Shown: piece after piece, positions 43,941 through 52,454 of the stretch
How positions within the stretch are numbered: the stretch's first letter is position 1
Layout of the letters: the number at the start of each line of letters is the position of its first letter
NCBI RefSeq assembly: GCF_001457815.1
Contig: NZ_LN898217.1
Span: forward strand, 282,642 to 346,641
DNA: 64,000 bases
From: Vitreoscilla massiliensis
GTDB lineage: Bacteria; Pseudomonadota; Gammaproteobacteria; Burkholderiales; Neisseriaceae
Direction of reading: 5' to 3'
Translations under genes and position numbers: made by a program
Notes under the pieces: model-generated
The model's input: the letters and a program-made list of their open reading frames with translations, nothing else
What the model was told of the DNA's origin: nothing
Database searches by the model: none

Positions 43941-44924
43941 ATGCAAAGCAACGCATCTGAATTTTTAAAGCCGCGTACGATTGAAGTAGAAACTCTTTCC
44001 GCTACGCGTGCTAAGGTGTCTATGGAGCCGTTTGAACGCGGTTTCGGACATACGTTGGGTAATGCATTACGTCGAATCTTGCTTTCTTCCATGAATGGTG
44101 CAGCACCGACGGAGGTAACTATCGCCGGTGTTCTGCATGAGTACTCCACCATTGATGGTGTGCAAGAAGATGTGGTTGATATTTTGCTGAACCTGAAAGG
44201 TGTGGTTTTCAAATTACACAGCCGTCAACAAGTTGTATTGAAGTTGCAAAAAAGTGGTGAAGGTGTTGTAACTGCGGGTGACATTGAATTGTCTCACGAT
44301 GTTGAGGTGTTAAATCCTGAACATGTGATTTGTCATTTGTCATCTAATGGCGCGGTTGATATGCAAATTAAAGTGGATATCGGTCGTGGCTATCAATCAG
44401 TTGCAGGCCGCCGCAATCGCGACGACAACCAAGAAATTGGTGCCATCCAATTGGATGCAAGTTTCTCTCCTGTAAGCCGCGTCAGCTTTGATGTTGAGCC
44501 TGCTCGTGTGGAACAACGCACTGACTTAGACCGTTTGGTACTCGATATCGATACCAATGGCTCTGTCGATCCAGAACAAGCTGTACGCAGTGCAGCCCAA
44601 ATCTTGATTGACCAGTTGTCTATTTTTGCAGACTTGCAAGGCACTCCTGTTGAGGAAGTGGTTGAGAAAGCTCCACCAGTAGATCCTATCTTGTTGCGTC
44701 CTGTAGACGATTTGGAATTAACCGTTCGTTCTGCAAACTGTTTGAAAGCAGAAGATATCTACTACATAGGCGACTTGATTCAACGCACAGAAACAGAATT
44801 GCTGAAAACACCTAACTTAGGTCGTAAGTCTTTGAATGAAATTAAAGAAGTGCTTGCGTCCAAAGGTTTGACCTTGGGTTCAAAACTTGAGTCTTGGCCA
44901 CCAGCCGGCTTAGAGAAACCCTAA
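43941..44924 (+). CDS. rpoA: RNA polymerase subunit alpha
   Basis: Alpha assembles the polymerase and contacts activators and UP elements. The 327-residue protein starts at ATG 43941 (GAGG upstream); a TTG at 43923 could extend it by six residues but is unlikely. The N-terminal domain has ERGFGHTLGNALRRILLSS. The C-terminal domain has LKAEDIYYIGDLIQRTE and NLGRKSLNEIKEVL. Confidence 0.98.
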   Translation: MQSNASEFLKPRTIEVETLSATRAKVSMEPFERGFGHTLGNALRRILLSSMNGAAPTEVTIAGVLHEYSTIDGVQEDVVDILLNLKGVVFKLHSRQQVVLKLQKSGEGVVTAGDIELSHDVEVLNPEHVICHLSSNGAVDMQIKVDIGRGYQSVAGRRNRDDNQEIGAIQLDASFSPVSRVSFDVEPARVEQRTDLDRLVLDIDTNGSVDPEQAVRSAAQILIDQLSIFADLQGTPVEEVVEKAPPVDPILLRPVDDLELTVRSANCLKAEDIYYIGDLIQRTETELLKTPNLGRKSLNEIKEVLASKGLTLGSKLESWPPAGLEKP

Positions 44925-44947
44925 GTTGACTTTTAAAGGATTATGAC

Positions 44948-45322
44948 ATGCGTCATCGTAATGCTAACCGAAAATTAAACCGTACCAGCAGCCATCGCAA
45001 TGCGATGTTGCGCAATATGGCTAATTCTTTGGTGACTCACGAAACCATCGTGACCACTTTGCCTAAGGCTAAAGAATTGCGCCGTGTTGTTGAGCCTTTG
45101 ATTACTTTAGGCAAAAAACCTTCATTGGCCAACCGCCGTTTGGCGTTTGACCGTACCCGTGACCGTGATGTGGTTGTGAAATTGTTTGGTGACTTAGGTC
45201 CTCGTTTCGCTAACCGCAATGGTGGTTATGTGCGTATCTTGAAATGTGGTTTCCGCAAAGGTGACAATGCACCTTTGGCATTGGTTGAATTGGTTGAACA
45301 ACCAGCTCAAGCTGCTGAGTAA
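44948..45322 (+). CDS. rplQ: 50S ribosomal protein L17
   Basis: Last gene of the alpha cluster. The 124-residue protein begins MRHRNANRKLNRTSSHR and has the central LPKAKELRRVVEPLITLGK block. A strong terminator follows. Confidence 0.98.
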   Translation: MRHRNANRKLNRTSSHRNAMLRNMANSLVTHETIVTTLPKAKELRRVVEPLITLGKKPSLANRRLAFDRTRDRDVVVKLFGDLGPRFANRNGGYVRILKCGFRKGDNAPLALVELVEQPAQAAE

Positions 45323-45336
45323 TCACAAGTATCATC

Positions 45337-45367
45337 AAAAACCAACCCTAGCTTAGGGTTGGTTTTT
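45337..45367 (+). terminator. intrinsic terminator after rplQ
   Basis: AAAACCAACCCTA pairs with TAGGGTTGGTTTT around a GCT loop, with T-rich sequence after it. It ends the ribosomal superoperon. A TATGAT element at 45387-45392 just downstream may be the -10 box of the next gene. Confidence 0.88.
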
Positions 45368-45422
45368 GTTTTGTATGAAGTTTTGATATGATGCCAACTT
45401 AAACCTTAACTGAGGCCTTATC

Positions 45423-45812
45423 ATGAAAAAAGTTCTGCTGTTGACAGTGTTGTTGGGAATGATGCAAGTTGCCATGGCGGCGCGTGCTTTGCCTACCAAT
45501 ATGGACATTGCGGTATTGAAAAACTACCAACAGCGACAGATAGAACTCAGTCCTGATGGTTTTTCTTGGTTAAAGTTTTTTACCCTAGGTTGGTTAGACA
45601 AATCTCGCATTTTTGACATGTCAGCTGCAGTGAAAGTTAAGGATGAAAGCAATCGCTTCATTACTTATAACAAGTTATCCAGACATCTCGGTAAAGTCGT
45701 TGCTGTAAAACGTGACCCTTATAACAATATCAATGAGATATGGATATTAACCGATCGTGAGCGCGAACAATTTCGTCAAATAGCGAAGCAACGAGAAGCA
45801 AAACAACCATGA
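45423..45812 (+). CDS. secreted hypothetical protein upstream of miaB
   Basis: I do not recognise this gene. The 129-residue protein has a clear signal peptide (MKKVLLLTVLLGMMQVAMA, cleavage near residue 19 or 20), so it is probably periplasmic. The mature part has a Trp-containing segment (FSWLKFFTLGWLDKSRIF), then a basic central part and a charged C-terminal helix (DREREQFRQIAKQREAK). No cysteines, so no disulfides. Its last codon overlaps the miaB start (ATGA), implying coexpression, but no functional link is evident. Confidence 0.8.
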   Translation: MKKVLLLTVLLGMMQVAMAARALPTNMDIAVLKNYQQRQIELSPDGFSWLKFFTLGWLDKSRIFDMSAAVKVKDESNRFITYNKLSRHLGKVVAVKRDPYNNINEIWILTDREREQFRQIAKQREAKQP

Positions 45813-47140
45813 AGAAAGTTTACATTCGTACTTTCGGCTGTCAAATGAATGAATACGACTCCGACAAAATGCTGTCGGTGTTGGCCGAAAATGAAGAATT
45901 AGAACAGGTCAGTGAGCCAGAAAACGCTGACATCATTCTGTTCAATACCTGCAGTGTGCGTGAAAAAGCGCAAGAAAAAGTATTCTCTGATTTGGGCCGT
46001 GTGCGCAAATTCAAAGAAAAAAATCCTAATATCATTATTGGTGTCGGTGGTTGTGTCGCTTCACAAGAAGGCGATGTCATTGTAGAGCGTGCACCCTATG
46101 TGGATGTGGTGTTTGGGCCACAAACTTTGCACCGTTTACCGCAATTAATCGACGATAAGAAACACACAGGCAAAGCGCAAGTCGACATCAGTTTTCCTGA
46201 AATTGAAAAATTTGACCACATTCCTGCGGCCAAAGTCACTGGCGGTTCCGCGTTTATTTCCATTATGGAAGGCTGTTCCAAATATTGCAGTTTTTGTGTG
46301 GTGCCATACACGCGCGGCGAAGAATTTTCACGTCCATTAGAAGATGTGTTGACTGAAATTGTCGGTTTGGCACAACAAGGCGTGAAAGAAGTGAATTTAT
46401 TGGGTCAAAACGTCAATGCTTACCGCGGTGAAATGCCGGACGGTGGCATTTGTGATTTTGCCCAATTGTTGCGCATCGTCCACGAAGTACCGGGTATTGA
46501 GCGCATGCGTTTTACCACCAGCCATCCGCGCGAATTCTCTGAAGCCATTATTGACTGCTACCGCGATTTGCCTAAATTGGTGTCGCATCTGCACTTGCCG
46601 ATTCAGTCGGGTTCAGACCGTGTCTTATCGGCGATGAAGCGTGGTTATACCGCCTTGGAATACAAGTCCATCATCCGCAAATTGCGCAAATACCGTCCTG
46701 ATTTGTGCTTAAGTTCGGACTTTATTGTCGGTTTTCCAGGTGAAACTGAGGCTGAATTTGCACAAACCTTAAAACTGGTGCAAGACATTGCTTTTGATTT
46801 GAGCTATGTGTTTATTTACAGCCCACGTCCGGGTACTCCGGCGGCGAATTTGCCCGATGATACACCAAATGATGAAAAAGTACGTCGTTTGGAGGCGTTG
46901 AACGAGGTGATAGAAGCGGAAACCCGTCGCATCAATGCCTCTATGGTCGGTACGGTACAGCGTTGTTTGGTGGAAGGGGTGTCTAAAAAAGACCCAAATC
47001 AAATGCAAGCACGCACTGCCAATAACCGTGTGGTGAATTTTGTGGGGAATCCGCGACTGATACACCAAATGGTAGACATCGAAATCACAGAAAGTTTTAC
47101 CTTCTCATTGCGCGGCAATTTGTTGATAAACGAAGACTAG
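45809..47140 (+). CDS. miaB: tRNA-2-methylthio-N6-dimethylallyladenosine synthase
   Basis: Radical-SAM methylthiotransferase that modifies i6A37 of tRNA. The 443-residue protein has the N-terminal auxiliary-cluster cysteines Cys11, Cys48 and Cys82. The radical-SAM CxxxCxxC motif is Cys156, Cys160 and Cys163 (GCSKYCSFCVVPYTRG). A TRAM domain lies at the C-terminus. A repeat-pair terminator follows. Confidence 0.98.
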   Translation: MKKVYIRTFGCQMNEYDSDKMLSVLAENEELEQVSEPENADIILFNTCSVREKAQEKVFSDLGRVRKFKEKNPNIIIGVGGCVASQEGDVIVERAPYVDVVFGPQTLHRLPQLIDDKKHTGKAQVDISFPEIEKFDHIPAAKVTGGSAFISIMEGCSKYCSFCVVPYTRGEEFSRPLEDVLTEIVGLAQQGVKEVNLLGQNVNAYRGEMPDGGICDFAQLLRIVHEVPGIERMRFTTSHPREFSEAIIDCYRDLPKLVSHLHLPIQSGSDRVLSAMKRGYTALEYKSIIRKLRKYRPDLCLSSDFIVGFPGETEAEFAQTLKLVQDIAFDLSYVFIYSPRPGTPAANLPDDTPNDEKVRRLEALNEVIEAETRRINASMVGTVQRCLVEGVSKKDPNQMQARTANNRVVNFVGNPRLIHQMVDIEITESFTFSLRGNLLINED

Positions 47141-47158
47141 TTCCGTGTATTGAAACAA

Positions 47159-47196
47159 AAAAATGCGGCCTGTAAGCTTACAGGCCGCATTTTTGT
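47159..47196 (+). terminator. repeat-pair terminator after miaB (36-bp palindrome)
   Basis: Two exact inverted repeat copies extend into a perfect 36-bp palindrome (47159-47194), flanked by A and T runs. It can act as a terminator in both directions. Confidence 0.88.
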
Positions 47197-47347
47197 TGCA
47201 TAGCAGCTAGAATAAAAATGATTGTCATCAATTGTAGTCTAGATTATGATTAAAGTGAGCATCTGTTAACAATTGCAAAAATACATAACAAAGAAAACAG
47301 GTGTCATCAGATAATCCAATCATTGAAGTATTAGGAGTTTAATTATT

Positions 47348-48304
47348 ATGTTGACGACACAAGCAACCCGCTTATCTTGTATCGCTGCAATGGTTTTGGC
47401 TTTGGCCGCCTGTGGTGATAAAGGTGCAAGCAACACTCAAGGTGGTGCATCTGGTGCGACCAATACTGCCGCCGCCGGCAATGCTGGTTCTACTTTAGAC
47501 AAAATCAAATCATCTGGCGAAATCGTCTTGGCACACCGCGATTCATCTGTGCCATTTTCTTATATTGCTGACACTCCTAATCAGCCTGTGGGTTATGCAC
47601 ACGACTTGCAAATGAAGGTGGTCGAAGCGGTGAAAACCAAATTGAACAAACCTGATTTGAAAGTGCGCTATGTGTTGGTGACCAGCCAAAACCGCATTCC
47701 ATCCATTGCCAATGGTACTGCTGACTTAGAATGTGGCTCTACCACCAACAATAAAGAGCGCCAACAACAAGTGGCATTCTCTACCGGCTTCTTCAAAGTG
47801 GGTTCACGTTTGTTGACCGCGACCAATTCAGGCGTTGCCGACTTCAAAGACTTGAAGGGCAAAAAATTGGTGACCACCGCTGGTACCACTTCTGAGCGCT
47901 ACATCAAAGCCCACCAACAAGAATTGGGCATAGGTGAAATCATCTCTGCCAAAGACCATGCTGAATCGTTCTTGATGTTGGAAAGCGGACGTGCTGCAGC
48001 TTTCATGATGGATGACATCTTGTTGGCAGGTGAGAAATCCAAAGCCAAAGACCCTGCCAAATGGCAAATCGTCGGTACTGCGCCGATTCATGAAATCTAT
48101 GGTTGCATGATGCGCAAAGGCGATGCTGAGTTCAAACAAGTGGTAGACGATGCCATCAAAGCGACTTACGCTTCTGGCGAAATCAATACCATGTACAAAA
48201 AATGGTTTGAATCTCCAATTCCACCGAAAAATGTTAACTTGAATTTCCCAATGTCGGAGGACATCAAAGCCTTGATCGCCAATCCGACCGATAAAGACGC
48301 ATAA
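47348..48304 (+). CDS. gltI: glutamate/aspartate ABC transporter binding lipoprotein
   Basis: The 318-residue protein has a signal peptide with a lipobox (LAAC, Cys22) and is predicted to be a lipoprotein, unlike the soluble E. coli GltI. It closely matches GltI blocks: GEIVLAHRDSSVPFSY, SQNRIPSIANGTADLECGSTTNN (block), ISAKDHAESFLMLESGRAAAFMMDD (block) and PIPPKNVNLNF. It captures glutamate or aspartate in the periplasm for GltJKL. A terminator-like hairpin follows, probably keeping this gene more highly expressed than the membrane components. Confidence 0.92.
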   Translation: MLTTQATRLSCIAAMVLALAACGDKGASNTQGGASGATNTAAAGNAGSTLDKIKSSGEIVLAHRDSSVPFSYIADTPNQPVGYAHDLQMKVVEAVKTKLNKPDLKVRYVLVTSQNRIPSIANGTADLECGSTTNNKERQQQVAFSTGFFKVGSRLLTATNSGVADFKDLKGKKLVTTAGTTSERYIKAHQQELGIGEIISAKDHAESFLMLESGRAAAFMMDDILLAGEKSKAKDPAKWQIVGTAPIHEIYGCMMRKGDAEFKQVVDDAIKATYASGEINTMYKKWFESPIPPKNVNLNFPMSEDIKALIANPTDKDA

Positions 48305-48320
48305 TTCATTTGCAAACATG

Positions 48321-48356
48321 GCAGCCTGAAACATCGGTTTTGGGCTGCTTTGTTGT
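48321..48356 (+). terminator. attenuator between gltI and gltJ
   Basis: GCAGCC (48321-48326) pairs with GGCTGC (48343-48348); with G-U pairs the stem grows to 12 bp around a 4-base loop, followed by TTTGTTGTT. It would partly end transcription after the binding-protein gene. Confidence 0.72.
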
Positions 48357-48368
48357 TAAGGAGTCGCT

Positions 48369-49112
48369 ATGAATTACACATGGAATTGGGGTGTACTGTC
48401 CCAGTCTACAGGTATTGGTGATGAAACCTATCTGGATTGGATTGTTTCTGGTTTGGGATGGTTATTGACCATCGGTAGTATCGCTTGGATTATTGCCCTG
48501 TGTTTGGGTACGGTTTTGGGTGTGATGCGTACTTTGCCAAGTGCTTGGGCACGCCGCATCGGTACTTTGTATGTCACCATTTTTCGCAACATTCCCTTAT
48601 TGGTACAGTTATTTGTTTGGTATTACGTGGTGCCCACTTGGTTGCCAGCGAGCCTACAACAATGGTGGGTCAATGATTTGGGTTCCAATACCACCGCATT
48701 GATTTCTGCCAGCATCGGTTTGGGCTTGTTTACCGCCGCACGGATTTGCGAACAAGTGCGCACAGGCATTGAGTCTTTGCCCAAAGGTCAAAAGAATGCC
48801 GGTTATGCCTTGGGTTTCACCACTGCGCAAATGTACAAAACCGTGATCTTGCCGCAATCTTTTCGGGTGATTTTGCCACCATTGAGTTCTGAACTCACCA
48901 ACTGCTTTAAAAATGCCTCCATTGCCTCATTGGTGGGTGTGTCTGAATTGATCAGTCAAGTCAAAACCATCAGTGAATACACCCAATCGACGATAGAAGT
49001 GTATGCGTATGCCACTTTGATTTACATCGTGCTGAATCTGAGCTTGATTGCGTTGATGGGCTTGTTAGAACGCAAACTGCGGGTTCCAGGCTTGATTGCG
49101 GGAGGGAAATAA
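48369..49112 (+). CDS. gltJ: glutamate/aspartate ABC transporter permease
   Basis: The 247-residue inner-membrane permease of the HisMQ type resembles GltJ in NWGVLSQ, TLYVTIFRNIPLLVQLF and ARICEQVRTGIESLPKGQKNA (block). The EAA-type loop is GYALGFTTAQMYKTVILPQSFR (block). It has an AAGGAG site and is followed by gltK. Confidence 0.92.
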   Translation: MNYTWNWGVLSQSTGIGDETYLDWIVSGLGWLLTIGSIAWIIALCLGTVLGVMRTLPSAWARRIGTLYVTIFRNIPLLVQLFVWYYVVPTWLPASLQQWWVNDLGSNTTALISASIGLGLFTAARICEQVRTGIESLPKGQKNAGYALGFTTAQMYKTVILPQSFRVILPPLSSELTNCFKNASIASLVGVSELISQVKTISEYTQSTIEVYAYATLIYIVLNLSLIALMGLLERKLRVPGLIAGGK

Positions 49113-49114
49113 TC

Positions 49115-49789
49115 ATGTTTTTTGATGATTTGGCCATTGCATGGCCGCAATTATGGCAAGGCTTCCAAGAAACGCTGAAAGTGGTGGTGGCTGCTGCCAT
49201 AGGCGGTATCTTCTTAGGCACTATCTTGGCTTTATTGCGCTTGTCGCCGATTAAGCCGTTGTCGTGGATTGCCAAGTTCTACGTCAATATGTTCCGCTCC
49301 ATTCCATTGTTGTTGGTATTGATGTGGTTTTACTTTGCGGTGCCGTTTATTTATACCGGCATCACAGGGCAATTTTTACAGGGCGATATTGCGTTCAAAT
49401 CCAGTGTGGTGGCCTTTATGCTGTTTGAAGCCGCTTACTTTTCTGAGATTGTGCGCGCCGGCATCCAGTCCATCAGCCGCGGTCAAACTTTTGCCGCCTA
49501 CGCTTTGGGCATGACCTATGGCCAAACCATGCGCTTGGTCATCTTGCCGCAAGCCTTCCGTAAGATGTTGCCCTTGTTATTGCAACAAACCATTATTTTG
49601 TTCCAAGACTCCACTTTGGTGGCAGCGATTGGTTTAACCGATTTGTTCCGAGCCGCTTATGTGCGTGGTACCAATACCGCTGGTGGTATTTTGCCTTCTT
49701 ACATTATTTTTGCAGGGTTGGTTTATTTTGCAATCAGCTTGGTGGCTACTTACGGTGTGAAAAAATTACATGCGAGGTTACGTGTATGA
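49115..49789 (+). CDS. gltK: glutamate/aspartate ABC transporter permease
   Basis: A 224-residue permease forming the second half of the membrane channel, with the conserved FRSIPLLLVLMWFYFAVPF (block) and the EAA-type loop YALGMTYGQTMRLVILPQAFR (block). GGAGGG precedes the ATG. It overlaps gltL by four bases. Confidence 0.92.
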   Translation: MFFDDLAIAWPQLWQGFQETLKVVVAAAIGGIFLGTILALLRLSPIKPLSWIAKFYVNMFRSIPLLLVLMWFYFAVPFIYTGITGQFLQGDIAFKSSVVAFMLFEAAYFSEIVRAGIQSISRGQTFAAYALGMTYGQTMRLVILPQAFRKMLPLLLQQTIILFQDSTLVAAIGLTDLFRAAYVRGTNTAGGILPSYIIFAGLVYFAISLVATYGVKKLHARLRV

Positions 49790-50526
49790 GCGAAGTCATG
49801 ATAGATATTAAGGGCGTTAACAAATGGTATGGTCAATTCCAAGTGTTAACAGATTGCACCACTGCCATTAAAAAAGGCGAGGTTGTGGTGGTTTGTGGCC
49901 CATCAGGTTCAGGTAAGTCGACCTTAATCAAAACCGTGAATGGCTTGGAGCCCTTCCAAAAAGGCGACATCATCGTCAATGGCACTTCCATTGCTGACCC
50001 GAAAACCGATATGTCGAAATTGCGCAGCAAAGTCGGCATGGTGTTTCAGCACTTTGAGTTGTTTCCACACTTGAGCATTACTGAGAATCTGACGGTGGCG
50101 CAGGTCAAAGTATTGGGCCGTTCTATGGACGAGGCCAAGAAAAAAGGCTTGGCGTATTTGGACCGTGTTGGCTTGAGCGCTCATGCCAACAAATACCCAG
50201 CTGAGTTGTCTGGTGGTCAGCAGCAGCGCGTGGCCATCGCCCGTGCTTTGTCCATGGACCCGATTGCGATGTTGTTTGACGAACCGACTTCGGCACTCGA
50301 TCCGGAGATGATTAACGAGGTACTGGATGTGATGGTGAGTTTGGCCAAAGAAGGTATGACCATGATGTGCGTGACCCATGAAATGGGTTTTGCCAAATTG
50401 GTGGCCGATCGCATCATCTTCATGGACAAGGGTTTGATTGAAGAAGACTGCAGCAAGACCGACTTCTTCGGCAGCCCTCGCGGCGAACGTGCCCAACAAT
50501 TCTTAGCGAAGATTTTGCACAGCTAA
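49786..50526 (+). CDS. gltL: glutamate/aspartate ABC transporter ATPase
   Basis: The 246-residue ATPase has Walker A GPSGSGKS (residues 38-45), signature LSGGQQQR, Walker B AMLFDEP and the H-loop VTHEM. It powers import with GltJK. It begins within the gltK stop (ATGA), so the pair is translationally coupled. Confidence 0.95.
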   Translation: MSEVMIDIKGVNKWYGQFQVLTDCTTAIKKGEVVVVCGPSGSGKSTLIKTVNGLEPFQKGDIIVNGTSIADPKTDMSKLRSKVGMVFQHFELFPHLSITENLTVAQVKVLGRSMDEAKKKGLAYLDRVGLSAHANKYPAELSGGQQQRVAIARALSMDPIAMLFDEPTSALDPEMINEVLDVMVSLAKEGMTMMCVTHEMGFAKLVADRIIFMDKGLIEEDCSKTDFFGSPRGERAQQFLAKILHS

Positions 50527-50533
50527 GATCCCC

Positions 50534-50560
50534 TTACAGGACGCTTTAAGCGTCCTGTAA
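50534..50560. repeat. variant repeat pair after gltL (GGACGC type)
   Basis: TTACAGGACGCTT and AAGCGTCCTGTAA form a 13-bp inverted pair around one base. It differs from the window's usual core by one base (GCGTCCTGTAA) and the arms are in the opposite orientation. It may end the glt transcript. Confidence 0.75.
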
Positions 50561-50925
50561 TCATATGAGCATTCAAAATAATGCCTGCAGCTGATTTGTA
50601 AATATGCTGCAGCTTTCAATAAAATATGTAATCCTTGCGCTTAAGATTGAGCAATCAATCTAGGTGGGTGTTAATGCTAAATTTTGTGTTAATTCCAAAA
50701 ATGGAGGACATGAATTCTAAGATTTTTAACTTTATTTTTTGAAAAACTTGCTGTTTTTAAAATCAAAACATTGCGTCATCAATTTTAATCCATCAAAAAA
50801 ATGATAAGCATAAGGAAAATTTTATTTATTTATGTTAATGTGTCGCACTTTCGAGCAACGGATAAAAACAACACATTGTTGCTTGGATTCAAATAAGTCA
50901 TTTTTGGAAAGAAGAGGACTGAGAA
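50561..50925. other. AT-rich intergenic region before cycA
   Basis: No supported gene. It holds a CTGCAGC/GCTGCAG inverted repeat (50585-50612) and long A/T-rich tracts that could contain cycA control sites. I could not assign a promoter with confidence, and I see no glycine riboswitch. Confidence 0.5.
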
Positions 50926-52290
50926 ATGTCGGATAATCAACACGGTTTGCAACGGACCTTGAAGAACCGCCATTTGCAATTGATTGCAATTGGTGGTGCG
51001 ATTGGTACCGGTTTGTTCATGGGCTCGGGTAAAACCATCAGCTTGGCTGGCCCTTCGGTATTATTTACTTACATCATCATTGGTTTGTTCTTGTTCTTTG
51101 TGATGCGTGCAATGGGTGAATTGTTGCTGCATAACTTGGAATACAAATCTTTTGTCGATTTCACTGCAGATTTGTTAGGCCCTACCGCCGGTTATTTTGT
51201 CGGTTGGACTTACTGGTTTTGCTGGGTCGTCATCGGTATGGCAGACATCGTTGCCATCACCGGCTATATGCAATTTTGGTGGCCAGACATTCCATTGTGG
51301 TTGCCTGGTATCTTCTGTATCGCGGTCTTGCTGACTTTGAACATGTTGTCAGTAAAACTGTTTGGTGAATTGGAATTCTGGTTTGCCTTAATCAAAATTT
51401 TGGCAATTGTGGCCTTGATTTTGTGCGGTATCTACTTGATTTTGACTGGCTTCGTCGGCCCAACTGGCGACAAAGCACAATTGTCTAATTTGTGGAAAGA
51501 CGGTTGGTTCCCACATGGCATGAGCGGCTTCTTTGCTGCCTTCCAAATTGCGGTGTTCGCATTCGTGGGTATCGAATTGGTGGGTACTGCTTCTGCCGAA
51601 ACTGCCGATCCATACAAAACCTTGCCTAAAGCGATTAACAAAATCCCAGTGCGCGTGATTGTGTTCTACGTATTGGCCTTGATGGTGATCATGACTGTGA
51701 CACCTTGGAGCTCGGTTGCTCCGGATAAGAGCCCATTCGTGAACATGTTTACCTTGATTGGTATCGGTGCAGCAGCGGCCTTGATTAACTTTGTGGTATT
51801 GACCTCAGCCTTGTCTTCAGCCAACAGTGGTATGTATTCTACAGGCCGCATGTTGTTCGGTTTGGCCGACAAAAAATTGGCACCCAATGCGTTTGGTAAA
51901 TTGTCTGGTAACGGTGTACCGCGCAATGGTTTGTTGTACTCATGCGCCTTGTTGTTAATCGGTGTGGGTTTGTTGTATGCCGATGGTAACGTGATGCACG
52001 TGTTCACTGTGGTAACCACCATTTCAAGTATCGGCTTCTTCTTTGTGTGGACAATGATTTTGTTGTCATACATCAAATACCGCAAAGTACGCCCAGAAGC
52101 ACATGCACAATCGACTTACAAAATGCCGATTGGCGTACCGATGTGTTACTTGTGCTTGGCATTCTTTATCTTTGTATTGGGCTTGTTCTGGCAAGAAGCC
52201 GACACCCGTTTGGGCATGCAAGTAACGCCATTGTGGTTCTTGGCCTTGGCAATTTGCTACCCATTCTACAAACGCAACTTGGCCAAATAA
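50926..52290 (+). CDS. cycA: D-serine/D-alanine/glycine permease
   Basis: APC-family amino acid transporter of 454 residues with about 12 membrane segments. It is closely like E. coli CycA in HLQLIAIGGAIGTGLFMGSG (block), MRAMGELLL and NLEYKSF, TYWFCWVV, FAFVGIELVGT and PWSSVAPDKSPFV. The start is the ATG at 50926 after AGAGGAC. It is probably a proton symporter for small neutral or D-amino acids; the exact substrate range is inferred. Confidence 0.88.
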   Translation: MSDNQHGLQRTLKNRHLQLIAIGGAIGTGLFMGSGKTISLAGPSVLFTYIIIGLFLFFVMRAMGELLLHNLEYKSFVDFTADLLGPTAGYFVGWTYWFCWVVIGMADIVAITGYMQFWWPDIPLWLPGIFCIAVLLTLNMLSVKLFGELEFWFALIKILAIVALILCGIYLILTGFVGPTGDKAQLSNLWKDGWFPHGMSGFFAAFQIAVFAFVGIELVGTASAETADPYKTLPKAINKIPVRVIVFYVLALMVIMTVTPWSSVAPDKSPFVNMFTLIGIGAAAALINFVVLTSALSSANSGMYSTGRMLFGLADKKLAPNAFGKLSGNGVPRNGLLYSCALLLIGVGLLYADGNVMHVFTVVTTISSIGFFFVWTMILLSYIKYRKVRPEAHAQSTYKMPIGVPMCYLCLAFFIFVLGLFWQEADTRLGMQVTPLWFLALAICYPFYKRNLAK

Positions 52291-52312
52291 GCGCCTTAGC
52301 GTGAAAAGATTG

Positions 52313-52342
52313 AAGCGTCCTGTGTTACAGGGCGCTTTTTTT
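52313..52342 (+). terminator. intrinsic terminator after cycA, variant repeat
   Basis: AAGCGTCCTGT pairs with ACAGGGCGCTT (G-U pairs allowed), followed by a T run. The arms look like diverged copies of the common repeat. Confidence 0.78.
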
Positions 52343-52454
52343 ATGGCCAGCTTTTCAGTATGGATGTGAATGTGTTGCGCAGACTTGTGTCTGGCGCTAA
52401 AACTCACTACATTAAGCACTTTAGTGAAGCAACATCGAAATCAAAGGAAATCGC

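Noticed and set aside
47210..47235. Fur-box-like sequence upstream of gltI
   Set aside because: The match to the Fur consensus is partial, and an iron role for a glutamate importer is not supported by context.
50701..50742. Possible 13-codon leader peptide before cycA
   Set aside because: It has an unconvincing ribosome-binding site, no control-codon run and no paired terminator/antiterminator.
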